Assembly (NCBI GenBank): GCA_949752795.1
Contig: OX457064.1
Coordinates: forward strand, 44,016,368-44,080,367
Reading direction: 5' to 3'
Origin: Hyperoodon ampullatus
Lineage: Eukaryota > Chordata > Mammalia > Artiodactyla > Ziphiidae
DNA length: 64,000 bases
Part shown: positions 46,096-57,676 of the stretch, piece by piece
Numbering within the stretch: position 1 is the first letter of the stretch
Layout: each line of letters opens with the position of its first letter
Translations under genes and position numbers: made by a program
The notes under the pieces: model-generated
Databases searched by the model: none
What the model was told of the DNA's origin: nothing
Seen by the model: the letters and a program-made list of their open reading frames with translations, nothing else

Positions 46096-49000
46096 AGTCT
46101 ATGCACAGATGATATCCAGGGAGCAAAGCGTGACATGAAGTTAGGTAAAAAGATGAAAACCATATTTTTGTAGAATACCACTGGAGGAAATCTAAAATGT
46201 GGTGGAAGCTGCGCAAGTGTGAAAACAGCTTTAGTTTCAAACTCTGTTACTTAACTGCACAACCTTGGTTTATTTATTTCCTCCCTCTGAGGCTGAGAAC
46301 ATAATGATCCTTTCAGCTCTTTGCACATATTAAATCTTCATTAAATGTTAATTCCTTTCCCCTTCCTGTTAGATCGTGGCCTTAGTGAGTGTGTGCATAG
46401 ATCACTGTAGGCATAAAAGCAACAATATTAACATGGGTTTTTTGTTTTCTGACACAATTTGTATAAAAACATTTCTTTCTGTGGTTACCAGTGATCTTTT
46501 CATTTCCAAATCTGAGAACCTCTGCTTATTCCTCATCCTAGGTGACTACTTTGTAATATCTACCCACCTCCACTGTGACAGGGACCTTCGGCTTCCTCAG
46601 TGCCACTTTGTCCTGCCTTTTTGATGGTTCCCATTCTTGGTTTCCTATTCCTGGTGCCTCTTCCTCTGCCTGTACCCAAGTAATGCCTCCTCATCTTGCC
46701 ATATTTGTCAGACTACTTTTTCTATCAGCAATCTTATGGGATATCTGGGAAGAGAAAGTTGCATTATAACAAGTCATATATGCATAAGTATACTCAGAAG
46801 AACTCCTTTAATTAACTTCTATATGAAGATAATCTTTTTCTTTGTTGCCTTGATAAAGATTTTTTTCTTAGAGCCTATATTTCTATGGGAACATGAAAAG
46901 GAGAGAATTAAGAGAGTAGAAATATCTTGACTAATGGCAAAAAGGCAAAAAATTCTTTTTTTTGATGGTCATGGCTGTTTTCAGAACTCTGCATAATTGA
47001 CCTGTCAGACTATTGCTATTTCCATCTTTGCCCTTATCCAGTCAGTGACTTTAAAAATGCCGACTTGTGCGATTTGTTAATAATTAAAATCATTGTGTAG
47101 TAAGGATTAATATCAGTCAGCAAATACTGTGGAGAAGCTACCCCCTTCCTCTCTAATACTTCAGACTTTCTAATTTCAGGCACTCACGTAACAGTGACTG
47201 CATTCAGAAGACTGTATAGAAAGAGCCATGAGTGTCAGGAAGGGATGAAGATGTTCAACCCAGGGAAGTTCATTGTTTAGGGAAATGAGATCACTGGTAA
47301 CATCACCCAACAAGTATGAGTTAAAGACTGAAACCAATCTGTTGCAAAAGCAGTCATTTGAAGCTAAAGAGCTTAAGAAAGATCTAAAGGATGAGTTGGG
47401 ACTTGACATTTACCGTAATGTTAGAATAAGTAGAAAAGAGAAAAGAATACAAAATGAGAGCAATTCTATAAGTTAAGCATTTGAGGTAAGAAAAACAAAA
47501 ACATTACATGTGTTCACAGAAAAGTGGGTAGATTGAAGCTCTGAAGATGTGAGCTGGAGCCTGGGGTAATTTTGTAGAGGACTATAAATGTCAGGATCAG
47601 TATTTTAGACCTTGTTCAATAAGTGGTAGGAGCAAGGACCTGATGAAAGCAGTGTTTTATCTGTCAGCGTGTACAGAATAAGTTAGAAAGATAAGACACA
47701 TGGGTCTGGATGCCAGCCGGGACGCTGCTGTAGCAATGCAAGGTTGAAGTAATAAGGGCTCAGATTGGAACCACTGTAGTCGGAATGGGTAAAAATAAAT
47801 GGATTTTCCACATACAATAGAGGAAAATAACTTTAGGACTCAGTAGCAGACAATAGCAGCAGAGGTAGACCTAACTAAGTCAAAGATGATCATATGATTT
47901 TTAACTCCAGTATTTTCAGCTTGCATAGCACAGGGAATTATTGTTTTAAAGAAGGTTAACAAATACTCTGTGTGAATCTTCTCATAACTGGAAATCTTAC
48001 AAAATCTTGAAACAGATCAAATTTAGCTTTTGAATTGAGACGGGCTGTAATTGTAAAACACTGCATTTCAAGGCTCAGAAGGAACAGGATTTATCTTGGC
48101 TTTCATTCTGATGTGGACTACATTTTGAAATGATAATTTAGATTTCTTCAGTTAAATAAAGATATCATATGAAGCAAAAAAGGAGTTAATTTACTAAGTA
48201 TGCATAGAAAAGAAATAATGTGTGTCTCATATACTATGCTTCACTCAGCAGAACACTTACAAGGTCACCTTTTATGATTCGTTTTCTCTAAAATGACTTG
48301 AACCTTCCCTGTTAGTAGAAAAAAATTTAACTCTAAACTTACCTACCAGCTTCTAGCAAGCCATCCTTGTTGTTCTCCTTTTGAGTCACCTGCACCTACT
48401 TTTAGCCACCTGGTAAAAAGTGAGCATTATAGACAGACTTTCATTTTTACTCTTAGCACTATTAATAGCATGATTGTTCCAAGTGTAGGAACTATCCCTG
48501 GTGATGCATTTCAAAGGAGCTGGGAGGCAGTTATGTTCCCAGAGTCTCTTGAATGAGTCACTAATGGTAACTGCTTACCATCTCAGCACTGGCACTCGCT
48601 GTAAAGCAAATCATTGAGAATCAGCCTTACCCACAACTGAGTTAGAATAACCCAGGCATAAGAAGATAGGAAGATTCTACTACAATCAAGTAAATGCAGT
48701 CTTGACCAAGTCTACCTTCTGTGTATTTCAAAACTATGTGAAAGTGCTTTCTGTGGAAATGCTTTACATTAGAACACAATAGGAAGTTAGAAGTAGTAAA
48801 GAATTTTAGCAAGGCTTTGAATATTGAGGATGGTGTATTCCAGGAAATTTTATCTAGTGGTATAAGAATGAAAAAGAGAGAGGAGAAAGAGGTATTTTAA
48901 AGATGGAATTAACAGGATTTTGCAATTTTAAAACTTAGATCATTCTTGAATTTCACAGGGAAATTTTAGAGGGCTTTTGAAATAGGCATCTTTCCTATAA

Positions 49001-49370
49001 TATTGTCAATAAAAGAAATGCAAATAATGTGAAGTTATGTCCACAATCTATTTAATTTTTAAGTGTATCAACAGGTTCTATTTGCTTCATGCTATCCAAG
49101 TCACTTGTGTATAAACTTTTAATGGAACTGTAACCTCTGCTGTCTCTTCTCTCTGCTCACATTTCTACAATTCAGATGGCATTTAGAGGGCTAAGTTATT
49201 GATTGGTCAGTGACTATGTCACTGAAACATAGCCATACTAGCCGTAACTAGAGTTATCATTACATTTGCATTCAAAATAAAAGAGGTGGCTCATATTAAT
49301 GACAATTTTGGACAATTTACTTATTTTTTCTCTATGACTGCCCTAAAGGACAATGTCACTACTACTTAAA

Positions 49371-49397
49371 ATGTGTATATATGTGTGTGTGTGTGTA
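49371..49397. repeat. (TG)n microsatellite
   Basis: tgtatatatgtgtgtgtgtg run. Confidence 0.85.
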
Positions 49398-51639
49398 TAA
49401 CTAATTCCAGTGTTTATTACTTTGTGACATATTTATACCAGGAATATGATGAAAAAATATCATCGATTAGATGCTGGGATGTTATAAAAATAATTTCAAA
49501 TTTACTCTTGCTCACTCTCTGTGTTGATCTTAATGCTATTTCCTGCCAAGTGTACTTTCTATAAATTAGATGGAGATAGAGTTAATAATCCCCAGGGCCA
49601 ACCCTACTTATTGTAATCCCCCACCCCCTCTGTATCCTTGCCTGCCAAGGAATGTCCACTGTAATGTTAACCTGTCACTAAGATTTGACATCAATCTCTT
49701 TATGTGGAAGCCAACATGATTCAGATGTATTCTCAAATCCAGACCACAGAAAAAAGAAAAAAACTTTAATTATATGCCTCACATGGCAGGGACCCTCCTG
49801 GTCCTGAGAGTCCTCACCCGACATCACTTATTCATTAAAAAGGTTATTCAAGGAAATCTAGGAATAAAAAAGAAAGTTCTAATTTTCCCTCCACCAAAAT
49901 TAAATCCACGTGAATTTGTAGAATGTGAGATATAAGTATTTAACTACAATTTATGCCGTTATTTTTTGTGAGCAAATATGCTTAAATCTTATGCTTAAAT
50001 TAAGTAGCTTAAACTATATTGACACCTTTCTCATCACTCTTTTGCTTAAATTCTGGTCCACTTTGTTCTTTTTAAAAGATTATACCTTAGAGGCATTATT
50101 GAAGTTAGGCCCAGAATATCTGGGCCAGTTTATCTCAGTAACTCACATTAATCTGTTAATTTTCAGAGATTGTTATATAATAGGAATGAAAATAATGGAA
50201 GTAGAAAAAGAACTAGGTAAAAAAGAGTCAAAGAGCTTGCTTTAAAGAAATTTTGCACAGACGTGATTTTTAAACTCTTCTTTGGGCTAATATACTTATT
50301 AATTACCATGTAATATTTTTGTACTCTTGATTTATATAAGCTATTATTTAAAACTTCTAGAATTATTTCTACTTTTAAATGGCTTCCTCTAATTTTCTGT
50401 GACTATTAGCATTCTAGTTGATTTGGGGATTTTGGTTTTGTTTTATCTCTCTATGAGAGTCCTGTCATAAAATGATGATTAGCATTTGCTATTTTTTAAA
50501 TAGCTGATAAAATAAGCTTGACACCGGGATGTCTGTCTTTGTGATGGTTCCTCAATGCCCAGTTAGTTGGTTCGTTGTGATGCAGTTAGTTAACCCTTTC
50601 CAGATCCCAATCAAGGATCTAGCTGACCTTGGTCTAAGCTACTCCACGGGAAGCTGATTATTATTTCCTAGTAAGTCCCCAGAGAAGGACTTTTGCATAT
50701 ATTATGAGCATCAATAAGACTAGGGATCATTGATAACTATTTAGGATCAATAAGAAAGAAAAGTACATTTCTTTCCCTTCTGCCAGAGTTACATTCACAA
50801 ATTGTAATTAGGAAGTATAATTTGGCAAACTTGTCAGTGAAAATCTCTTCCACACAAAGAAAGACCAGGATCATTAAATCCACCTAGTAAACAACTGGAG
50901 CCCTCTTGCATTATTTATAGGTTTGGTCTTATTTCTAAGCACAATTAGGTCTCTTGGTAACTAGCTCCCACTCACATTAAGCTTTTTCTTTTTTATTTCT
51001 ACATGATTCATTCTCACTATTGTCATTTGTTTTTGTAACACCACAGGGAAAAAATCACTCCTCTAATTACTCAGTCTGGTGAACATATTCTGTCTCCAGT
51101 GCTACCCAGATGCTGTTGCTGTGGGATAAACCGTGTTAATATGGCTCAGTTTAATAAATAAGGTCTCAGAGCTCCTTGAACTCTTTGTTACAAATAATCC
51201 AACAGTTTTCACTGCACTTGGGCATTGATCTTATTCTGTTTCCTGTAATGAACTTCTGTGTGCACATTTTAGATCTAGTCATTTATTTCACTCTGATTAT
51301 TCAAACGAAATGACAACATGGTCTTGCATGCTGAAGGACAATCCACAGACCAATAGAACTCCTTCTTTTTGTGCATCCTGAATAATAAGGGCGTTTCATT
51401 CCTCTTCAAGAAAATGAAGATGAGCAACTCCATTCTGAATTCTATTAGATTTACTTCAGAGCTGCATCGGTAGCCTTCCATTTACATACTCATATATGCA
51501 TAATGCAGATATCCATGTCCTTTTAGCTCAAACCAATGTTATCTATTCCCTTTCATTTCAGGAACCTTTATTAGTCTCCTCTTTAAAACATAGCTCAAAA
51601 TTCAACTTACATGAAAACATTCTGGAATTGACTCTACTT

Positions 51640-52190
51640 ATTCTGCTTATTAATCATTTTTATTTAAATTCATGGGAAGTTTCAAAGATACACAAAAGTA
51701 GAGAGACTGTGGTAATGAATACTAGTCGTGTAGTCATCACTCACACAGCTTCAACAGATTTTAACATGTTGTCACTCTTGGTCATCTGCCACTCCTCATA
51801 CTCTTAAAGAGATTTTGCTGGAGTATTGTAAAGCAACTCCCAGGTAAGATATACATCATCCATAAATACCTAATATTTTTAAACATAGCAAGAGTACTAT
51901 TATAACACTAAACAAAATTGAATAATTCATACCACGTCTAATATTCATACCACGTTTAATTTTCCCCCGTTGTCTCAAAAATGCCTGTTTACAAACAGTT
52001 TGTTCAAATCAGGGTTCATAAACGTCTCCACACTGCATTTGGCTAGAATATTTCTTCAGTCACTTTTAATATAACAATTTGAGCTCCCTTTTTCAGAGCA
52101 TTTATTTGTTGAAGAAACTGGCTTTCTTGCTCAACTTTCCAACATTCCCTCAGTATTGATAGGCTGAGCTTGCCTAGCTTAATTTATAAG
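51640..52190. mobile_element. Old LINE-like fragment (probable ancient L1M)
   Basis: 'gtagtcatcactcacacagc', 'gctggagtattgtaaagcaa', 'attttcccccgttgtctcaa' and 'tttgttcaaatcagggttca' occur in the order I know from an ancient dispersed LINE fragment. Family and orientation are uncertain. Confidence 0.5.
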
Positions 52191-53959
52191 TAAGCCACAA
52201 AGTAGTCATATGAGTGTCTCCTAGGTTTTCAGCCTGCTGGAAACAGCCTGTCCGTGACACTTAACTTCTGTGCTTCATATAAATAAAATAAAATTTAAAT
52301 AAAACAGATGGATATAATCAGCATAGAGTTAAAGATGGAATTTTACTTTATTATTTTAAAGTAAACCTCACTAAGAAGCTTTCATGGTCATTTTCATGGT
52401 AATTCATCCATAGGGTAACATGGGTTTTGGCCCTTCTTCCTAAGAAGACCTCAGCCCAAAGAAAACTTGCATAATCATTATACACAAGATATGCATCCTG
52501 CACCTGTAAATACAAATACAATTGTCTGGGTATGTGTGGCTTTCTGGTGTGCAAGGAAACCATGCTTAGTGTGACACATCTTTTCTACAGTTAAAACCAC
52601 CCTGGCTTCAGTGTCTTAAAAATGATTTTTAAGATTTATAAAGTTGAGAGGCCAGATGGTTTCCTTTCCAAACATTTATGTTTTCTTCACCCTAATAGCA
52701 GGAAGTTCATTTCAGATTACATTCCTGTGTTTGAATTGTTGTATTTCCTCCAAGTCAGAATAGAAACAAGTTGAGATATGTGATAAACTTCAATATATTG
52801 TACAAATGGTACCGTTGCTACTTGTTTGGATCACACTGTATGAGTAATTCACTCAAGGTACTCTGTCTAAATGCTCAGATAAGGGGAGTGACGTGCTGAG
52901 TGGGTTTCTGAGTACAGATTTGGGAATTTTACACATCATTTCTTTTCACCTACTTGAGATACTTTTTGAGATTTTATGTACTGCAGGTATATAGGCTTTA
53001 GATTTATGTAAATGGTATAAATTTGCACAGAAGAAATTAGTTTCTGGAATTGTATTGATAGTGGTTTTACTTTATTTTATTTTGGTTTTTTGGTGTCCCT
53101 TAATGTGACGATGGTTGGAGCAATTATGAAATAAAATTTATAACAGAGAACCTTAGAGAGAAAACCTTAATGGAGAACTTAAGGCAATTTCACTTAGTTT
53201 AAAAGATTTAGAGTCAAGTCTCTATTTCAGAGAACCAAATTGGAATGCTTAGATTAAAGCAGGCTTATTTCAAAGAACATAAATTTAATTTTGTAGTTTT
53301 CTTTCAGTTATAAACAGTGTGACCCTCTTCATAGCTTAGAGTTCTGATGGTCAAATTTCTTATTTTCCAAATTAATCATTCTTGAGTTTCCTACATATTC
53401 TGATCAGTAAAAGCCTAATATCTTCCTCTTTGTCCATCCTTCCTCTTGAGCATCCTTGGGCAACTTTGCCCACAAACTATCAGAGCTTACTATGTATAAA
53501 CTGTTTAAGCAAGTGTAGAGAGAATTGCAAAATCATGTCAGCTTATTAATATACTGCATTTTATGGATTCCTCCTATACCAATCCACAGGTAACATTCTT
53601 CCAAGCTACATGGATTCTCTTTTTGGTCCACTCCTTGTACTCCAAGTTTAAGCTCCCCTTAGTTCATTCCTACACGCTCAGCCTTTGTTTCCCAAAGCTT
53701 GGCACAGTGCCAGGGTGATTGGGGTACCAAAGGACCTTCAGTTTTAGTAACAAGTCTCACGTAAACATATCCTAGTGAGTCGAATACTCAGGCTCATAGG
53801 CCTTAAGCTTGAATGTGCATAAGGAACATCTGAGCAACTTGAAAATAAATGCATTTTCCTTGACCTCACACACAGAGATCTCATTCAGGAGCTCTGGAAT
53901 GAATCTAGGAATCTTCAACTTTAATAGCATTCCAGGTGTTTCTGATGCCAGTGGAAATA

Positions 53960-54150
53960 CACTACCTACTGCTGCATGTTTGAATCATCAGGGAACTTTA
54001 AAAAGATGTTAATGCCTGGGACCCTGTCCTCAAACAATTAAATCAGAATGTTGGAGTCTAGCAAGGGCATAGACATTTTTCTAGAAGCTATCCAGGTGAT
54101 TATCATCTGCAGCTTGATTTGAGAGCCTCTACCTTACACTGGTCTGATAA
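53960..54150 (+). mobile_element. MER5-like hAT DNA transposon fossil
   Basis: 'tgaatcatcagggaacttta', 'aatgcctgggaccctgtcct', 'gggcatagacatttttctag' and 'ctatccaggtgattatcatc' follow the MER5A layout. Confidence 0.65.
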
Positions 54151-55513
54151 CCACAGTGCACCAGACAACTCCTCTCCCAAGTGGTGAGAGTCTCTTTGGA
54201 GCACTTAATATTTTTTCCTGTCACATAACCTTCCTCAAGGCTACCACAGTCCACTCAACCAGGTTTTCATATATGTAAAATTCAGGGACCGCTGTCTAGT
54301 CATACAAATTGGCTCTTCCAATGTTGTGCATATTAAATGAAGAGATATCTATAGCTAAGAAATAGGTGAGTTTTCACCTACATTTGCACAATTATGTAAC
54401 TTTTCCTACAGCAGTTGTGACAAGTGTTCACCTACACAAAGAAAGGCTTCCTTTGCTAAAATTGTTAAATCTTTATACACACCCCATCACACAGTCCTAT
54501 ACTACTGGGTGTTAAGTTTTAGTGTACAGATCCAGAGAGTCTTGTCCAACCTGGGGCCCTGTGTGCCCTAACTGTAATTTAGGATCAAAATGCCAGGCTC
54601 CTTCATCTTAGTTTCATGATGATAGAATTCTGAGCAGGGCAGAGACCAGCTGCAGTGTCAGCCTAGACCACAAACCTGAAAGTGCCATGTAAGTCAGTCT
54701 GACTGGGCCATTTAAGCTAGTTCAATGAAGACTTAACTTCAGGACCGAGGTCTAAATGTTTCATCTGCTTCCTCAATAAAAAAAAAAATGAAGTATTTCT
54801 AAAACCATCAGCGGGAAATGGCTGAGGGAGAAACAGGACTTAAACATCACTTGCTCTTTTTCATTAAGACCTGTTACCTTTAAGCAATTCTACATTTATG
54901 TTCAATACATAATAAAACTATGACTTGGTTTAAAAAATTCAGTAGAACAATGTCTTGGGGAAAATAATATATATAAGCCAAAATTATTTCACTATTTTTG
55001 GAGAGTCCATATGTAATTGTTGGAAATGTCAATTATGATGTGATAGATTAAGATTGCTAAAAGTTTTTGTCTTCATTTTAAATTCATGGTTGTTCTTTGT
55101 GCGTGTGAAGAATTTGTACACACAGGGAAGTGGGGATCTTTGACACCGCCTCCTCCCATTAACCACTAACCACTTCAAAGCCATCACAACAAACTTTGAG
55201 TGTAATTTAAAAAACAAAAACATGCTTTCTATTCAAATGCAGCTTCACAAGTTTCATAAGTGTTCTCTCTCCACCCAAACCTTCCAACCAATTTGCTGCC
55301 ATTAAGAGCCTTCTGTATAGAAATCCCAGAGTGGACAACGGTATGAAAACAACTATTAAAGGTATGTGGTGTCTCCCAGCACCACCATGAATATGTTTAG
55401 TTCAACATAAACTATTATCAGAACCCATGTATTATTTATTTGTCTCTTAATTCATTTCTAAGTATATTCCACATGTGACTTGAAATCCTTAATAGCATCT
55501 AATAAAAACTGCT

Positions 55514-55515
55514 AA

Positions 55516-55550
<35 letters not shown>

Positions 55551-55551
55551 T
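55514..55551. repeat. (GT)n(GA)n compound microsatellite upstream of exon F
   Basis: About nine gt units run directly into about nine ga units, roughly 200 bp before the exon F acceptor. In the transcript this is a (UG)n(AG)n tract. Confidence 0.95.
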
Positions 55552-55753
55552 TATCTGTTATTTTAAAAATCCTATAGGATCAATTTAATGACTACTGTGA
55601 TTACTAAAAACACTCCTACCAGATTTCTGCTGCAAATAAAGAATTAAAAGAGGACTCCTTTGACTGAGTAGGGAATGTTGGGTTAATTCCTAAACTACAG
55701 AGTAATTACAGACATTCAGATTCATGATAAACAGCTTTTTGCTTTTCCTTTAG

Positions 55754-55948
55754 CCATTACTTGTCGAAAGCAAGATGGTGGACAGGCTGGTATCCATGAA
55801 TGTCTCCGGTATGCAGGCCCCGTGCCAACCCTCACCCAAGCCTGCCAGATCCCCTGCCAAGATGACTGTCAGTTTACCAGCTGGTCCAAGTTTTCTTCAT
55901 GCAGTGGAGACTGTGGTGCAGTTAGGACCAGAAAGCGCACCATTGTTG
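55754..55948 (+). CDS. THSD7A: THSD7A coding exon F (195 nt; module end plus start of next module)
   Basis: The acceptor ttcctttag ends at 55753 and the donor gtaaga starts at 55949. The exon enters and leaves in phase 1. It encodes AITCRKQDGGQAGIHECLRY, then AGPVPTLTQACQIPC, which closes the module of exon E, then QDDCQFTSWSKFSSCSGDCG, which opens a canonical module with the basic strand RTRKRTIVG. Length and phases equal those of exon A, and both exons sit at the same place in the module cycle, consistent with internal duplication in the gene. A (GT)n(GA)n tract lies about 200 bp upstream. Confidence 0.96.
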
Positions 55949-57412
55949 GTAAGAATAATTGGGATGCCAAAGCCAACACTTGTCAAGGCAGAAAAACACA
56001 GTAAAAAGTCAGGCCAAGATCGTTCTGACAATGTATTTGGAAAATGCACAGATATGCATTATTATTGTAATACTAACACATAATACGGCAATGGATTCAG
56101 AGCCGTATTTTGATGTAAGTTGGCAGTGACAGATGCATTATGTAACTTTAGTAGAAAGAAAAAGTAGCCTTGAAAACTGAACTCTGTCTCCCTATACAAT
56201 ACGTGGTAGATTAATTTTTGGTTTAAACATGTACCTTTGGTGGATTACCTACAGACAGTGAAGTACTTGGAGAAAAGTTTTTTAGGAACATGGGGAAAGG
56301 TTGCCACTTCACTTTCTTAAGCCATTCTCACTGTCAGCCTAAGATTATCCTTCATATCCTAGAAGAGAAATATGACATTAATTCTGTACCTGAAAACACT
56401 TTTTAAAAGGTAGTCACATTGACAAAAAGCTGTAATATAATGAGCGGGAACAGGAGCCATCATATTGAACTAAACTCTGATGCACTCAAAAATATTGTCA
56501 GTGGCAAAAGAAACCTAAAAATATTGGTGCTAGAAGAGTATTCAGTATTTAAAGTTGTAAAATGATCCAGCTGTCATAATGAAGACTGTTGAAAATTATA
56601 TAAGGCAGCTTATAAAAGTTAGAGATAAATATATGTAAAACATGTAATTAGTTACATGCAGTATAATTAAAAGTATATAACATATGACATGATATAAATT
56701 ATGATCTAATTAAAATAATGATATTTTTCAGGCACATATTACTGTTATACTCAAGGATTTTTTATTTTAAAAGGGAATTTATTTAGATTTATACACAAAC
56801 CATTTCTAATATTTTTATTGTGATATTAAATATCTTAATTTTGAATATTATTATTTCCTACATTAATCACCAAGTATGTCAAAGTGATTATTTTTCAGAA
56901 ATACTGAAAGATGCAAAATCACAATCAGAAAAGTAAATGCAAAAATCTCACTTTCTGAATCGTAATCCTGTATAACTAAGCCATCTATTTGGACTTAACA
57001 AAAGAGTTACTTAACTGTGCAGGGCAGTGCAGTGACTCTCTCTCTCCATTTCATACTTTTGCACATATTATAAAGGAGAGAATTGTACAGTTACCTCAAA
57101 CTCCCCAGTCAGTGAAAGCACATGATCATCTGAGAGGATTTTAATCATTTTGAGGAGTGTAAAATTCAGCACAACAGTTAGTGCCTTATTCAAAATGGGC
57201 TATTTTTAAGTGAGAAAATAAGAGAAATTTCACTATGCAAAGCACCCAGTGCTAACAAAAGCCTACATAGAAAGCGCTACAGAGGGGGAAAATAGCATTC
57301 ATTTATAGGCTACTGTTGAATACGGTTAAAAATAAAGGAAGTTTAGGAAAGGAGAAAACTTTGGGTTGCTTGATATTAATGATGATATTTTCCAACTTAA
57401 TTTTCTCCACAG
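55949..57412 (+). other. THSD7A: THSD7A intron F-G (1464 bp)
   Basis: A phase-1 intron, gtaaga...ctccacag, the shortest in the window. AT-rich. I recognise no mobile element or gene in it. Confidence 0.9.
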
Positions 57413-57676
57413 GAAAAAGTAAAAAGAAGGAAAAATGTAAAAATTCTCATTTGTACCCCCTGATTGAGACGCAGTATTGTCCGTGTGACAAGTATAATGC
57501 ACAGCCTGTGGGGAACTGGTCAGACTGCATTTTGCCAGAGGGGAAAGTGGAAGTGTTGCTGGGAATGAAGGTACAAGGAGACATCAAGGAATGTGGTCAA
57601 GGATATCGTTACCAAGCAATGGCATGCTACGATCAAAATGGCAGGCTCGTGGAGACATCCAGGTGTAACAGCCACG
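57413..57676 (+). CDS. THSD7A: THSD7A coding exon G (264 nt; module end and most of the next)
   Basis: The acceptor ttctccacag ends at 57412 and the donor gtaatc starts at 57677. The exon enters and leaves in phase 1. It encodes 88 residues: a lysine-rich stretch GKSKKKEKCKNSHLYPLIET, the closing QYCPC, then DKYNAQPVGNWSDCILPEGK and GYRYQAMACYDQNGRLVETS of the next module, ending at RCNSHG. NWS is a candidate N-glycosylation sequon. The following exon (expected to continue with Tyr-Ile-Glu from the family) was not found in the remaining 6.3 kb, so it should lie to the right of the window. Confidence 0.96.

Larger units (their letters stand above)
44573..55753 (+). other. THSD7A: THSD7A intron E-F (11181 bp)
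   Basis: A phase-1 intron, gtggga...ctttag. Recognised contents are a MIR-like piece at 45925, a (TG)n at 49371, an old L1M-like stretch at 51640, a MER5-like element at 53960 and (GT)n(GA)n at 55514. The rest (44600-45900, 46100-49360, 49400-51600, 52200-53950, 54160-55500) is AT-rich intron with no gene that I can support. The region 47560-47900 again shows the unnamed purine-rich ancient repeat text. Confidence 0.8.
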
